Counted from the first letter of the stretch, positions 1 to 11,289 are shown. The stretch is DNA of 60,698 nucleotides from G963666945 sp963666945 (GCA_963666945.2 CAXXRT010000056.1:1-60698); one strand, 5' to 3'. Notes: generated by a model from the sequence alone, not told the origin. Translations and numbers: made by a program.

Positions 1-3000
1 TAATTCTTGCAAAGAACAAGACAGGATACCTTAATCTTGTCAAGCTTTGCTCTCTGGCCTATACCGAAGGATTCTACTACAGGACCCCGTATTGACAAAG
101 AATTACTGGAAAAATACAAAGAAGGACTTATTATTTCCTCGGCCTGTCTGGGAGGGAGAAATCCCTCAAAAGATAATGGCCGACAAAATAGAGAAAAAGC
201 AGAGGAATCAGCCCTTTGGTACAAAAAGGTGTTCGGCGATGATTATTATCTTGAAATAATGCGACACCCTTCGGGCGATCCCAAGATGGATGCACATATT
301 TACGACAATCAGGAAATCTGCAACAAGGAAATACTACGCATGGGCAAAAAACTTGGAATAAAAGTTATTGCAACCAACGACGTACACTTCCTTAATAAGG
401 AAGATGCAGAAGCACACGATCTTCTTATATGTCTTAACACAGGAAAGGACCTTGACGACCCTAACCGCATGAGGTATACTACTCAGGAGTGGTTTAAGAC
501 TCAGGAAGAGATGAATAAGATGTTTGCCGATTGTCCGGAGTCAATAGAAAAACACTCAGGAGATTGTTGACAAGATAGAGGAATACGAACTCGACAGTCC
601 CTCCCATTATGCCCGACTTCCCTCTTCCTGACGGCTTTGACGATGAAGATGAGTTCCTTAAACACCTTACTTATGAAGGTGCAAAAAAAAGATTACGGGG
701 ACCCTGTTCCCGATAGTGTAAAGGAAAGAATTGACTTCGAATTGCAGACCATAAAAGGGATGGGCTTCCCCGGATATTTCCTTTATTGTACAGGATTTCA
801 TACAGGCAGCAAGGGACATGGGGGGTTATTGTGGGCCCGGGTCGTGGCTCCGCAGCAGGTAGTGCCGTTGCATATTGCACGGGGATCACCAATATAGACC
901 CTATTAAGTACGATCTTCTGTTTGAGCGATTCCTTAACCCGGACCGTATATCCATGCCCGATATTGATATTGACTTCGATGATGAAGGCCGTCAGCAGGT
1001 TTCTTGACTGGGGTAACAGAGAAATACGGGCAGGAAAAGGTGGCACATATTATCACCTTCGGTACCATGGCCTCAAAAATGGCCATAAGGGATGTTGCAA
1101 GGGGTTCTTAAGCTTGATCTTTCAGAAGCGGACAGATTGGCCAAGATGGTTCCCGAGGCTCCTAAAATGACCCTGCCAAAGGCTTACAAGGAAAATCCCG
1201 ATCTTGAAAAAGAAAAGGACTCATCAAACCCTCTGGTTGCTAAAAACCATCACACTTGCCGAGACATTGGAGGGATCGGTAAGCACAGACCGGTGTGCAT
1301 GCCTGCGGTATGTCTTATAGGAAGAGACCCATTGATTGACGTTCTTCCCGTAAATGCCGACAAAAAGGGGAATCTTTGCTTACTACCCAGTACGACGGTC
1401 GTTTTGTTGAACCGGGTGGGGCATTCTGAAGATGGACTTTCTGGGCCTGAAGACTCTCTCTATCATAAAGGATACAATAAAAAATATATAAAGCTTTCCA
1501 GGGGCATAGATGTGGTGATGGATGAAATACCTTTGGATGACCAGAAAGCCTTTGATCTTTTCTCCAGGGGAGAGACAACTGGTATCTTCCAGTTTGAATC
1601 TCCCGGCATGAAAAAGCACCTTAGGGCTCTTAAGCCTAACCGCTTTGAGGATTTGGTCGCCATGAACGCCCTCTACAGACCGGGACCAATGGAATATATC
1701 CCCAACTTCATTAAGCGTAAGCACGGGGAAGAAGAAATTGTATACGACCATCCTTTAATGGAGGAATATCTTAAAAACACCTACGGAATTACGGTTTACC
1801 AGGAACAGGTGATGCTTCAGTCAAGGGCCCTCGGGGGATTTACACGAGGCATGTCCGATTCCCTGCGTAAGGCCATGGGTAAGAAGAAGATAAAGGAAAT
1901 GGATAAAACTAAAGGTAGAGTTTATCGATGGTTGTAAGGCCAATAAAGACTTTGTAAAAGGATTTGAAGAAAAGGTAAAGGGGAAAAAAACGATAAGATT
2001 AAGACTATTGACGATCTTATTGAAAAGATATGGAAAGACTGGGAAGCATTTGCCAGTTATGCCTTCAACAAGTCACACTCTGTCTGCTATGCCTACATTG
2101 CCTACCAGACAGGTTTCCTTAAAGCCTACTATCCTGCGGGAATTTATGGCCGCCGTTCTTTCGCCATAACCTGTCTCAGATAGATAAGGTCACCATCTTT
2201 ATGGAAAGAATGCACAAAAGGATGGGACTGCTTCCGGTTTTATCACCGGATGTAAACGAATCGTACTCAAGATTTTATGGTTTAACGATAAGGGAGAGAT
2301 CCGTTTTGCAATGTCGGCCATAAAGGGGGTTGGTGAAGCTGCCGTAGAAGATATTATTACAGAAAGAACCAAGAATGGTAAATATAAAGACATTTACGAC
2401 TTTATAGAAAGGGTAAACCTGAGGACTGTAAACAAAAAAGACTATAGAGAACCTTGCCAGATCGGGAGGCTTCGATAGCTTTGGCTATAAAAGAAGTCAG
2501 TTCTTTAATGAATTGGAAAAAGATATAACAATAATAGATACCCTTGTAAAATTTGGAAATAAGGTTCAATACGAGAGTTCATCTTCCATCGCCTTCCCTA
2601 TTTGGGGACATGGAGGGTTATGAGATAGAGGAAGCCCAGGATTCCCATGTGCGAACCATGGACAGATATAGTACTTGCAAACTTTGAAAAAGAACTTATA
2701 GGTATCTACCTGACATCCCATCCTCTGGGGGAACACAAATTGCTTATAGAGACATTCTGCACACCTTTAAAGCAGATGAACGAAAACCCAGAAAGCCTGA
2801 AAGGACAAGACATTACCATTGCAGGTATGATTACCGACATAAGACAGGGGAAACACAAAAAAAGGAAACCCTTTTGCTATTATAACAGATCGAAGATTTC
2901 AGCGATGCCTACGAACTCCCGTTTTTTGGAAAAGATTACGTAGAGTAATAAGAATTACTTTAATGCTGGGTCATCTATCTTTATTAAAGGTAAAGTTCAG

Positions 3001-3291
3001 AACAGACAATGGGGAGACCAGTCTCAACTTGAATTTAAGGTAAACAAGATTGATCTTCTAAATGAAAATGAAAGATCAATTGATAAAAAAAGGTAGATAT
3101 CCAGGTCGACGCCTCAAAAATACTCTGAGGAGCTAATCAATGAAATTGCCGCATGCTTTGAAGACAACAGGGGGGATATAGATGTAAACTTCACTATCTT
3201 CGACAGCAAAGGCGTAAATGTATCTATGTTCTCACGAAATTGCAAGATCGACATATCTAGTGAATTATTGGATTATTTTAGAAATAAATGA
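1..3291 (+). pseudogene. dnaE: DNA polymerase III alpha subunit, 5' truncated and multiply frameshifted
   Basis: This is the replicative polymerase subunit. The protein can be rebuilt by switching frames: end of the PHP domain (TNDVHFLNKEDAEAHDLLIC at about 380-440), the polymerase palm with GPGRGSAAGSAV and PDIDIDFDD (about 840-985), the LYRPGPMEYIP and VYQEQVM motifs (1670-1815), the SHSVCYAY motif (about 2070), and a C-terminal OB-fold region ending at the stop at 3289-3291. More than ten single-base indels break it, for example an extra A near 90 in YYRPRID and an extra base near 150. Most are insertions in short base runs. The window begins inside the gene. Because dnaE is essential and every motif survives, I infer sequencing error rather than true decay. 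Family identity is certain. Confidence 0.93.
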
Positions 3292-3359
3292 TGCAACTAA
3301 TATCAAAATTAATTAAATTGCGTCCTGAAAATATATTAATAACCTAAAAAAGTGAAATC

Positions 3360-3681
3360 ATGGCAGTTGTAGTAAATGATTCAAATTTCGAAGAGATTGT
3401 ACTTAAATCTGACAAGCCTGTAATACTAGACGACTTTTGGGCAGAGTGGTGCGGACCATGTAAAATGATGTTACCTATAATTGAAGAGCTGGCCAACGAG
3501 TACGAAGGAAAAGCTATCGTAGGTAAAGTTGATGTGGGACAGCAGCCCGGCTACAGCAGGAAGATATGGAGTACGTAACATTCCTACTATCCTTTTCATT
3601 AAAGACGGTGAAGTTGCTGCAAAGCAAGTTGGTGCCGTTGCTAAAAATGCTCTTACTGAAAAAATTGACGCTTTACTATAA
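3360..3681 (+). pseudogene. trxA: Thioredoxin, one frameshift
   Basis: Small cytoplasmic disulfide reductase. The first frame carries the active site WAEWCGPCK (residues about 28-36) and continues to GKVDVGQQP. An extra C in the CCC run at 3546-3548 then shifts the frame. Removing it restores GRYGVRNIPTILFIKDG, with the conserved cis-proline region, and an end at the TAA 3679-3681, about 106 residues, the usual thioredoxin length. It lies 68 bp after dnaE and is followed directly by a strong terminator. It is probably intact in the organism. Confidence 0.9.
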
Positions 3682-3708
3682 TATCACAATGATATTCCAT
3701 AAAAAAAA

Positions 3709-3738
3709 CCGGGTTATTAATAACCCGGTTTTTCTTTT
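3709..3738 (+). terminator. Rho-independent terminator after trxA
   Basis: The stem CCGGGTTA / TAACCCGG with loop TTAA is followed by TTTTTCTTTT on the plus strand. An A-tract precedes it, so it may also end transcription from the right. Confidence 0.9.
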
Positions 3739-3891
3739 ATATGCTTATATCTTGTCTTTATTACGATTCTTTACATTCCCACAGATATCAGTAAACTACT
3801 CTTAAGGTAAAAAATAAACCTACTGAAATACCTTTTATAACTTATATTTCTCAACTTGCAATATTTTTTTATTTTAAAAACCATAGCCACT

Positions 3892-5180
3892 TCATCCTGA
3901 AACAGGTATATCCCCTTTAAGTTCTGACATCACCAATTCTTTAACATTATTAAAGGCTTCCCTGTTTTCGGCCTTAATAGGCGATTTAGACGGTGATTTT
4001 CATGCTTAAAGGATTAATGGGGGGTGCCATTCTTATAAACCCTGAAGTCAAGATGAGGACCCGTAGCTATCCCACTTTGTCCAACATAACCTATTACCTG
4101 CCCCTTGCTTAACAGTCATTCCGGGACTGGTTTTTGATGCATAGCGGGATAAGTGCATATAACATGTTGAATACACACTGTTATGCTTTATCTTGATATA
4201 CCTTCCTCCTCCATTTTTCTGATAGGACTTTGTCACAATTTTCCCATCACCTATGCTGATACACGGGAGTCCCTGTCGGCGCAGCGTAATCAACACCATG
4301 ATGAGCCGCTGTATCTCTTTTAATTACCGGGTGGAATCTCCTGCCTGTAAAACGGGAACTTATTCTTGAAAAATTTCAAAAGGAGCCTCTAAGGAATGAC
4401 TTCTGAAGATTTTCTCCATCCTCATCGAAATAATCGACTTTGCCATCCTGCTCAAATGGAAAGGCATAATAATCTTTACCCATATGAGTAAAAAACTGCT
4501 GCCTTGACAACTATCCCTACTTGGTTTTCCATTCACAGTTTCCTCATCGTATAATACCTTAAAAGAATCTCCCTTTGCAATACCAAAAAAATCAATTGTC
4601 CACTGGTATATACCTGAAATCTCATCGGATAAAAGTGCACTGGAAACTTATTACCGGCCAAGGCATTCCAAAGACTGCTTTCAATGGTTCCACAAATAGA
4701 TTTTGATTCCTTTATTATAGGTCTTTCTCCCCTTATATACACTTATAGTATCCTGCAAATCAAAGACGATATACTCCCTGTCCGTATTTTCATAGATAAA
4801 TAAAAAATTCAGGGCTTGGAAATACTATCCTTTGACATAAGGATTGAATATGATTGGCCCCTTTTTATATTCCTTACATTAAATACTTTCTTTGCCTTTT
4901 TGTGATTATCTCGTAAACCTTATTTGGAAAAATTCCATACTTATCTAATATAGAGGAAAGACTCTGCCCACTTTTCACATTACCTTTTATCTCGGTAAAA
5001 TCATCTATTGCGGATACCATATTTAAGATGCTCCTGCTTACTCTCTGTAGTATCAATAAACTCTTCCAGAACCTCATCAACCAAAGGCTTATGGGTTCTA
5101 CACTTTGTTATTAACAATACCAATACTATCAACGCCACTATAACCAATCCCGCACGCACAGGAGTAAAAATTCTCTTCAT
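3892..5180 (-). pseudogene. M23 family metallopeptidase, membrane-anchored, frameshifted
   Basis: Probable cell-wall endopeptidase or activator. Rebuilt from the ATG at 5178-5180: MKRIFTPVRAG followed by a hydrophobic anchor, an OapA/LysM-like middle (KSGQSLSSILDKYGI), and a C-terminal peptidase domain with FTGRRFHPV, the zinc motif HHGVDYAAPTGTPV, and GPHLDFRVYKNGTPLNP, ending VSG at 3892. HxGxxD and HxD are the expected metal ligands, so the active site is present. At least five single-base indels break the reading frame, which matches the error density in the neighbouring genes. Full length would be about 430 residues, typical of MepM-like proteins. The gene stands alone on the minus strand, convergent with trxA. 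Confidence 0.85.
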
Positions 5181-5342
5181 TTTCTTCTGTTTATTTTATT
5201 TTCCACGAATGTACAAAAAAAATTCACACATTATGAAATCATTTATATAACATCTTCTTTCTTAGATATTAAAAAAAGAGCATATGAATACCAGGAATAT
5301 AAATATGTCCTTAGACTACTATCGATTATACCACCTGGTTAA

Positions 5343-6901
5343 TTATTTTCTTCTATCTATATGTTCAATAACCTCATCTATCGATTCCTCCAGATGTGCT
5401 GTAGCCAGAAGAAGCTCTTCCATTTCTTTATTTATCTGAACACCCCTATCATCCGGAAGCGACACTACCCTTGTCCTGTATGCCTTTATACAAAAGATTA
5501 TAAATATTGTAACTGCACTCAGAATCCCGACAATATAACCCAACATTACATCAAGGGCCAATCCCCCGTTTTTGATGGGAGCAACCAAAAAAGTAGCTAA
5601 CACAAACAAATGTCAGAAATGTTGCGGGAAGACTCATCATTAAATGATTTTTATTCTTAACAACAAGGTATCTTGCCTCCTGTCCATAAAATAATAGTTG
5701 CCATAACCTGATTGGCTATTCCAACAAATTTCCATATCATGGAAAAATCTAACTGAGAAAGAATAAAACCAATAACAAAAAGAGGAATACTTATTATAAG
5801 TCTTGACATTATATTTCCTTGTTCCTTCTTAAAAACATCAGCCACAATGAGTCTGGCGCTTCTGAAGGCTGTATCTCCAGTGGTAATAGGACAGGCTACA
5901 ACACCAACAATTGCAAATATTGCCCCGACTTTACCTAACCATGTTTCACATATCTCATTGACTATCCAGGCAGGATTATGCCCCCCGGCAACAATACTAT
6001 TAAGTCCATCTACTCCTCCAAAATAATTCATGGCAGCAGTCGCCCATATCATTGCAACTACTCCTTCAGCTACCATTGCTCCGTAAAATATCGGTCTTCC
6101 CTGTTTTTCATTAACCATACAACGGGCCATCATTGGGGATTGTGTTGCATGAAATCCGGAAATCGCACCACATGATATTACAATAAACATCATTGGAAAC
6201 AATATATTTGATGATGGATTTGTATGGAAATTTTTGAAATTACCAAAGGTCAGTTCTACTAGTTTTAAATCACCATTGTAATAATTATAAAAAATACCCC
6301 CCGCAATACCTATTGCCATAACCAGAAGAGCAGCACCAAAAACAGGATAAATCTTTCCAATAATCTTATTTACGGGTAAAAGAGTTGCCAAAAGATAATA
6401 TGCAAAGATACAGTACAACCATATATTTTTACCTCCTCCTGTCAGGCTATCTAATAGTCCTGCAGGACCTGTCACAAAAGCCACTCCTACCATTATTAAA
6501 AGACATAGAGTAAAAAAACCAAACAGCACCTTTACCTTGGATCCCAGATATTTACCCACAATCTCCGGAATACTATTTCCTCCATCCCGTATGGATAACA
6601 TACCTGAGAAATAATCGTGCGTTGCTCCCATAAAGATACACCCAAAAACAATCCAGAGATACGCAACAGGTCCATACATGGCACCAAGAACAGCCCCGAA
6701 AATAGGACCAAGACCTGCTATATTTAAAAACTGGATAACAAATATTTTCCACGGTTTCAGGGGAAAGAAATCAACACCATCGTTTTTCTTTATAACCGGC
6801 GTGACTCTATTGGAATCCATGCCAAAGAAATTATCAACAAATTTACCGTATAAAAAATACCCCCCGACTAGCAATACTAGTGAAATAATAAATGTTATCA
6901 T
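5343..6901 (-). pseudogene. cstA: Carbon starvation protein A (CstA family) transporter, two frameshifts
   Basis: Inner-membrane transporter, linked in other bacteria to peptide or pyruvate uptake. The main frame (5657-6901) gives many membrane segments and family motifs such as GPIFGAVLGAMYGP and SGFHATQSPMMARC. It appears to stop at 5657 after LWTGGKIPCC, but removing one base in GCCTCC (5675-5680) continues as TGARYLVVKNKNHLMMSLPATFL. Removing one more in the A6 run at 5587-5592 joins it to the downstream frame ending DEVIEHIDRRK at 5343. The apparent 88-residue ORF downstream is therefore the C-terminus of CstA, not a separate gene. The joined protein is about 518 residues. The last 60 residues are a soluble tail. 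Confidence 0.88.
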
Positions 6902-6948
6902 TGTAATTATGTATTTAGAATAAAGCTCAAAGTTAATATAAAAATAAC

Positions 6949-9087
6949 TTAAGCTAATACAAAATCGAGCTGTTTAGCAGCAAGGTTTGCATTTACAACT
7001 TTTATCCTAACCTGGTCTCCCAACTGATAAATCTTCCTGTGATAACGCCCGACAATACAATAATTATCCTCATCAAACTCATAGAAATCACCTTCAAGAT
7101 TTGATATTCCAATCATTCCCTCGCATTTGTTGTCGTCCAGCTCCACATAGAAACCCCACTCTGTAACTCCCGATATGGTACCAAAGAAAGTCTCACCAAT
7201 CTTATCTGCCATAAATTCAACCTGCTTGTATTTAATAGAAGCCCTTTCAGCATTGGCAGCCACCTGCTCCATATCTGAACTGTGCTTGCAGTACTCTTCA
7301 TACTTGTCTATGTCAACCGACCTGCCCTCGTCAAGATATCTTTGCACTAGACGATGAACCATCATATCCGGATATCTCCTTATAGGTGAGGTAAAATGGG
7401 TATAGTAATCGAAAGATAATCCATAGTGACCTATATTAAGGGTGGAATACTCAGCCTTAGCCATAGTTCTTACAGCAAGATTCTCTATAAGATTCTGTTC
7501 CGGAGTACCTTTTACATGATGCAAAAGATCATTTAAGCTATTTGTAAGGGCCATATGACTGCCCGTCTTAACGCTATAACCAAACTTACGCACAAAATTA
7601 TTAAAGCCATTTAACTTCTCATTGTTAGGCTTATCATGGATCCTGTACACAAAGGTTTTTGCTTTTTTCCCCTTAGGCACCCTTCCGATAAAGGTGGCCA
7701 CCTTTTTATTTGCAAGAAGCATAAACTCCTCTATCAGCTTATGTGCATCAAGGGAACGCTTAAAGAAAACCCTCAAAGGCTTACCTTCATCATCAATCTC
7801 AAACTTGACCTCTACCCTGTCAAATTCTATAGATCCCTTCTTAAATCTCTGTGCCCTTATCTTTTTGGCCAATACATCAAGACTTAATATCTCTTCCCTG
7901 TAATCACCATCTGCCCCCTCTATTATCTCCTGCGCCTCCTCATAACTAAACCTTCTATTCGATTTAATAATTGTTCTGCCTATCCAGTAATCAATCACCC
8001 TGGCATCATCATCCATCTCAAAGACGGCAGAGAATGTAAGTTTTTCCTCATCCGGCCTTAACGAACAAATGCCATTAGACAATCTTTCGGGAAGCATAGG
8101 CACTACCCTGTCAACAAGATATACGGAAGTAGCCCTGGAAAAAGCCTCTTTCTCAAGAATAGAACCGGGAGTGACATAATGTGTCACATCGGCAATATGC
8201 ACACCTACTTCCCAGTTTCCGTTCTCCAGTCTTCTGATACTTAAAGCGTCATCAAAATCCTTGGCATCTGCGGGATCAATGGTAAAAGTAACCACATCCC
8301 TGAAATCCCTCCTTGCAGCAATATCTTCCTTAGATATTGTTTCATCTATCTCGTCAGCAGCTGCCAGCACCTTAGAATGGAACTTATAAGGAAGCTCATA
8401 CTCTGCCAGAATAGAATGCATCTCCGTCTCATTATTTCCAGGCATACCAAGAACCTCAACAACCTTTCCTATAGGATTCTTTTGTTGTTTTCCCCACTCA
8501 ACAAGCTTAACAACAGCCTTTTCGCCATGCTTGGCGTTATTAATATTTGATATAGGAATAAATATATCGTAAGGCATTTGTCTTCCAATACCCGTAAGGA
8601 ATGCAAAATTATCGGAACGCTGAATTATTCCGACAAAGGTCTCTTTTCGTCTTTTAATAATCTCTACAACCTCGCCTTCCGGCTGTCTTTTCTTTCTTCG
8701 GGCAAAGACATACACTTTAACCTCGTCCCCGTGCAAAGCGCGGTTAAGATTAGACTGAGAAACAAAAATATCTTCCTCTACATCCTTGGATACAATATAA
8801 GCAGTTCCTCTTGCAGTCATATCCACAACACCGGTAATGTACCCCGATCTGGATTTCATCTTAAACTTACCTGTGGAAACCTCAATAAGATCTCCCCTGT
8901 CTTTTAGAGCATATAAACCATCAACCACAAGCTTTCTCTCACCCATGGTTTTTATGCCCAGATATTTTGCTATTTGTTTGTAATTATATGTTAGTGTAGG
9001 TTCATTTGCAAATATTCCATATATAGCATCAAGCAACATTTTCTTGCCCATTCCACCCTTCGTTCTGTTCTTTTTCTTATTGGCCAT
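6949..9087 (-). CDS. rnr: Ribonuclease R
   Basis: 3'-5' exoribonuclease that degrades structured RNA. The 712-residue protein has an N-terminal winged-helix-like region (about 15-80), cold-shock domains (85-215), the RNB catalytic domain with the metal-binding run DPADAKDFDD at 271-280 and HFTSPIRRYPDMMVHR further on, and a C-terminal S1 domain starting at GTISGVTEWGFYVEL. The N-terminus is lysine- and arginine-rich. The frame is intact, and length and domain order are those of RNase R rather than RNase II. It lies 47 bp upstream of cstA on the same strand, so the two may be co-transcribed. Confidence 0.96.
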   Translation of the reverse strand: MANKKKNRTKGGMGKKMLLDAIYGIFANEPTLTYNYKQIAKYLGIKTMGERKLVVDGLYALKDRGDLIEVSTGKFKMKSRSGYITGVVDMTARGTAYIVSKDVEEDIFVSQSNLNRALHGDEVKVYVFARRKKRQPEGEVVEIIKRRKETFVGIIQRSDNFAFLTGIGRQMPYDIFIPISNINNAKHGEKAVVKLVEWGKQQKNPIGKVVEVLGMPGNNETEMHSILAEYELPYKFHSKVLAAADEIDETISKEDIAARRDFRDVVTFTIDPADAKDFDDALSIRRLENGNWEVGVHIADVTHYVTPGSILEKEAFSRATSVYLVDRVVPMLPERLSNGICSLRPDEEKLTFSAVFEMDDDARVIDYWIGRTIIKSNRRFSYEEAQEIIEGADGDYREEILSLDVLAKKIRAQRFKKGSIEFDRVEVKFEIDDEGKPLRVFFKRSLDAHKLIEEFMLLANKKVATFIGRVPKGKKAKTFVYRIHDKPNNEKLNGFNNFVRKFGYSVKTGSHMALTNSLNDLLHHVKGTPEQNLIENLAVRTMAKAEYSTLNIGHYGLSFDYYTHFTSPIRRYPDMMVHRLVQRYLDEGRSVDIDKYEEYCKHSSDMEQVAANAERASIKYKQVEFMADKIGETFFGTISGVTEWGFYVELDDNKCEGMIGISNLEGDFYEFDEDNYCIVGRYHRKIYQLGDQVRIKVVNANLAAKQLDFVLA

Positions 9088-9319
9088 ATTATTTAGTCTG
9101 TTTTTACAATAAATTAATAAACGAAGATGTTAAAAATATTTCCACAATCAAAGGCTTAACTAACGGAATGACTCCCAATCTATCGTTTCAACATACGACA
9201 TCTATTAATTTTTAAAAAAATTATTCTGCTTTCATTTTTTGTTTATGCCTCAAAATTAAGCAAAAAGAAGCACAGCATGACATAGAAGGAAATTATTTTT
9301 AAAAAAAGATGTAAAAAAG

Positions 9320-9351
9320 TTTTGCAAAATTAAAAAAGCCATCTATATTTG
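9320..9351 (+). promoter_or_regulatory. Bacteroidota promoter of the first tRNA-Val
   Basis: TTTTG at 9320-9324 and TATATTTG at 9344-9351, spaced 19 bp, match the Bacteroidota -33/-7 consensus (TTTG / TAnnTTTG). The predicted start is about 12 nt before the tRNA. The second tRNA-Val has the same arrangement. Confidence 0.85.
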
Positions 9352-9370
9352 CACCGCATTAAAACAAAAA

Positions 9371-9445
9371 GGGCGATTAGCTCAGTTGGTTCAGAGCACT
9401 TGGTTTACACCCAAGGGGTCATAGGTTCGAATCCTATATCGCCCA
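9371..9445 (+). tRNA. tRNA-Val (anticodon TAC)
   Basis: 75 nt. The acceptor arms GGGCGAT and ATCGCCC pair perfectly, with discriminator A. The D arm holds AGCTCAGTTGGT, the anticodon arm is CTTGG-TTTACAC-CCAAG, giving TAC for valine, and the T arm is ATAGG-TTCGAAT-CCTAT. CCA is not encoded; the base after the discriminator is C but CAA follows. Confidence 0.97.
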
Positions 9446-9450
9446 CAAAA

Positions 9451-9477
9451 GGAGATCAAACTTGATCTCCTTTTTTT
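9451..9477 (+). terminator. Terminator of the first tRNA-Val
   Basis: GGAGATCA / TGATCTCC stem with loop AACT and a T7 tract. Confidence 0.9.
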
Positions 9478-9551
9478 ATGTACACACTTTTTGCCATCAG
9501 GCTGGCAATTCTAAATTAATTAGATTTAAAACAATTCTTAAAAATAAAAGC

Positions 9552-9752
9552 ATGAACGGCAAAAACCGAAGAGATATAAAAGCAGGACTAAGAGTTATGA
9601 TAGTACTCAAAAAAGACCAACGCACGGGAAAACTTACAGAAGGAATAGTAAAAGACATACTGACAAATTCACCCAGTCATCCCCACGGAATAAAAGTACG
9701 TCTCGAAAGTGGTGACATAGGGAGAGTTCAAAAAATAATTTCAGAAGACTAG
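9552..9752 (+). CDS. ywbE: YwbE family protein (DUF2196)
   Basis: A 66-residue small basic protein of the YwbE family. Motifs are NRRDIKAGLRVMIVLKKDQRTGKLTEGIVKDIL and, near the end, PSHPHGIKVRLESGDIGRV, given here as two parts of one conserved fold. Function is unknown; the fold resembles a KOW-like or SH3-like barrel. I chose the ATG at 9552 because an upstream in-frame TTG at 9462 lies inside the tRNA terminator. It sits alone between the two tRNA-Val genes, so it travelled with, or was caught between, the duplicated tRNA units. Confidence 0.85.
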   Translation: MNGKNRRDIKAGLRVMIVLKKDQRTGKLTEGIVKDILTNSPSHPHGIKVRLESGDIGRVQKIISED

Positions 9753-9837
9753 AACATCACACAACATTAACACTCAAATAGTTCTACAAGCACCAGAAAA
9801 AAAGAGAAAAATAACAACAAAAAAAAGCTTCAAAAAG

Positions 9838-9869
9838 TTTTGCAAAAACAAAAAAGGCTTCTATATTTG
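9838..9869 (+). promoter_or_regulatory. Bacteroidota promoter of the second tRNA-Val
   Basis: TTTTG at 9838-9842 and TATATTTG at 9862-9869 with a 19-bp spacer. The following CACCGCATTAAAACAAAAA is almost the same as in the first unit. Confidence 0.85.
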
Positions 9870-9889
9870 CACCGCATTAAAACAAAAAA

Positions 9890-9964
9890 GGGCGATTAGC
9901 TCAGTTGGTTCAGAGCACTTGGTTTACACCCAAGGGGTCATAGGTTCGAATCCTATATCGCCCA
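9890..9964 (+). tRNA. tRNA-Val (anticodon TAC), second copy
   Basis: Identical over its 75 nt to the copy at 9371, with the same anticodon TAC. The duplication includes the promoter and a terminator of the same design. Confidence 0.97.
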
Positions 9965-9970
9965 CAAAAA

Positions 9971-9996
9971 GGAGATCAGAATTGGTCTCCTTTTTT
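9971..9996 (+). terminator. Terminator of the second tRNA-Val
   Basis: GGAGATCA / TGGTCTCC stem (one G-T pair) with a T6 tract. Confidence 0.88.
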
Positions 9997-10170
9997 CGTG
10001 TATAAACATTTCTGCACACTAATTGTTCAATTCCGGACACACACAAATCAAAAGGCAGGCAAACCTCAAGATATATATCTGTTTTTCAGGTATTTATAAA
10101 GAGTGGCACACTAATTGGATATTAATTAATACAAACAACAGGAAAATAAAAAATATAAAAAAATAAAGCC

Positions 10171-10527
10171 ATGAAAAAGTCAATGTTAATTTTAGCCGCA
10201 GTTGTAATTTCACTAATAGGAGTAAATGCACAACAAAATTTCTCTGAGAGAAAAGGGAAAGTAGTAATCCAGGAAAAAGCCGACGAAGAACTATACTCTT
10301 CAATTGCTGAAGATTTTGAAAATTGGTATAAAGAATCGACAGAAGAAGAAATGTTGGCAGACAATGAAAATCTTGATCTCTATAACAACTTATACGAAGG
10401 TTTTGAATTAGCCAAAAACATCGAAAAAGAAGAAATGAAAGACAAAGAATACGACAAACTATACAACTCCATTAAAGAGGATATAGAAATATACCAAGTA
10501 CTTTCAATAGCTGAAATAGACTTCTAA
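10171..10527 (+). CDS. Small secreted acidic protein, paralogue A
   Basis: 118 residues, family not recognised. Residues 1-20 form a clear signal peptide (MKKSMLILAAVVISLIGVNA, with cleavage before QQ). The mature part is very rich in Glu, Asp and Lys and mostly helical in character. It carries a repeated aromatic pattern: ELYSSIAEDFENWY, DLYNNLYEGFEL and KLYNSIKEDIEIYQ, that is (D/E/K)LY-x-S/N-(I/L)-x-E-(D/G) repeated three times. It is exported to the periplasm or surface; its role is unknown. It is one of a tandem pair with 10933-11289 and has its own terminator. Confidence 0.85.
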   Translation: MKKSMLILAAVVISLIGVNAQQNFSERKGKVVIQEKADEELYSSIAEDFENWYKESTEEEMLADNENLDLYNNLYEGFELAKNIEKEEMKDKEYDKLYNSIKEDIEIYQVLSIAEIDF

Positions 10528-10556
10528 CAAAGACACCTAAATGAATAAATACATCA

Positions 10557-10597
10557 GTGAAGAACTTAAGTCACACTTAAGTTCTTCACTTTTTTTA
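10557..10597 (+). terminator. Terminator of paralogue A
   Basis: GTGAAGAACTTAAG / CTTAAGTTCTTCAC stem with a T7 tract. Confidence 0.9.
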
Positions 10598-10932
10598 TAC
10601 AGAAACCTCATACACCTTAAATAAATTTTTACAAAACCAGAATAAACAAACAACTCCCACTTTAAAAAACACCTATACCCTGAATCATTTCCCTATTAAC
10701 AATCTTTTAAATTATCAAAAACAAAACCACAGACCAACAACCTGATTGAAAAATCAATATAAAGAACATTTTTGCACACCCAATAGTTCATATACGAACA
10801 TTAACAAACAACACATCTTAAAAACTATTCCTATATATATCTGTATTCCAGTTATTTGGTTGTTGTGGCACACTAATTGGATTACAATCTTTATAAACAA
10901 CAGAAAAATATATAAAACAAAAAAATAAAGCC

Positions 10933-11289
10933 ATGAAAAAATCAATATTAATTTTAGCCACAATAGCCATTTCCCTAATAGGAGTAAATGCACAACAAAA
11001 TATCTCTGAAAAAAAAGGTAAAGTAATTATTCAGGAAAAAACCAACCAGGAACTATACTCATCAATAGTCAGGGATTTTGAAGACTGGTACAAACAAACC
11101 ACTGAAGAAGAAATGACTGACGACAGTGAAAATCTTGATCTTTACAACAATCTTTACGAAAGCTTTGAATTATTAAAGAATATTGATTCAGAGAACAACA
11201 AGGACAAAGAAAACGATAATCTATATAGCTCATTAAAGGAAGATCTTGAAACTTTCAAAGTACTTTCAAAAGCTGAAATTCAATTTTAA
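10933..11289 (+). CDS. Small secreted acidic protein, paralogue B
   Basis: 118 residues, clearly homologous along its whole length to the protein at 10171-10527, and of identical length. It has the signal peptide MKKSILILATIAISLIGVNA before QQ and the same three LY-centred repeats (ELYSSIVRDFEDWY, DLYNNLYESFEL, NLYSSLKEDLETFK). The upstream DNA is also conserved: GGCACACTAATTGGAT and an A-rich stretch ending AAAAAATAAAGCCATG. The copies differ at many codons, so the duplication is not recent and both are under selection to stay intact. Function unknown. Confidence 0.85.
   Translation: MKKSILILATIAISLIGVNAQQNISEKKGKVIIQEKTNQELYSSIVRDFEDWYKQTTEEEMTDDSENLDLYNNLYESFELLKNIDSENNKDKENDNLYSSLKEDLETFKVLSKAEIQF

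Noticed and set aside
5343..5609. An apparent 88-residue membrane protein downstream of cstA
   Set aside because: Two one-base fixes join it in frame to CstA, giving a continuous conserved C-terminus.
9462..9551. Longer start of ywbE at 9462
   Set aside because: It lies in the tRNA terminator; the ATG at 9552 begins the conserved family sequence.
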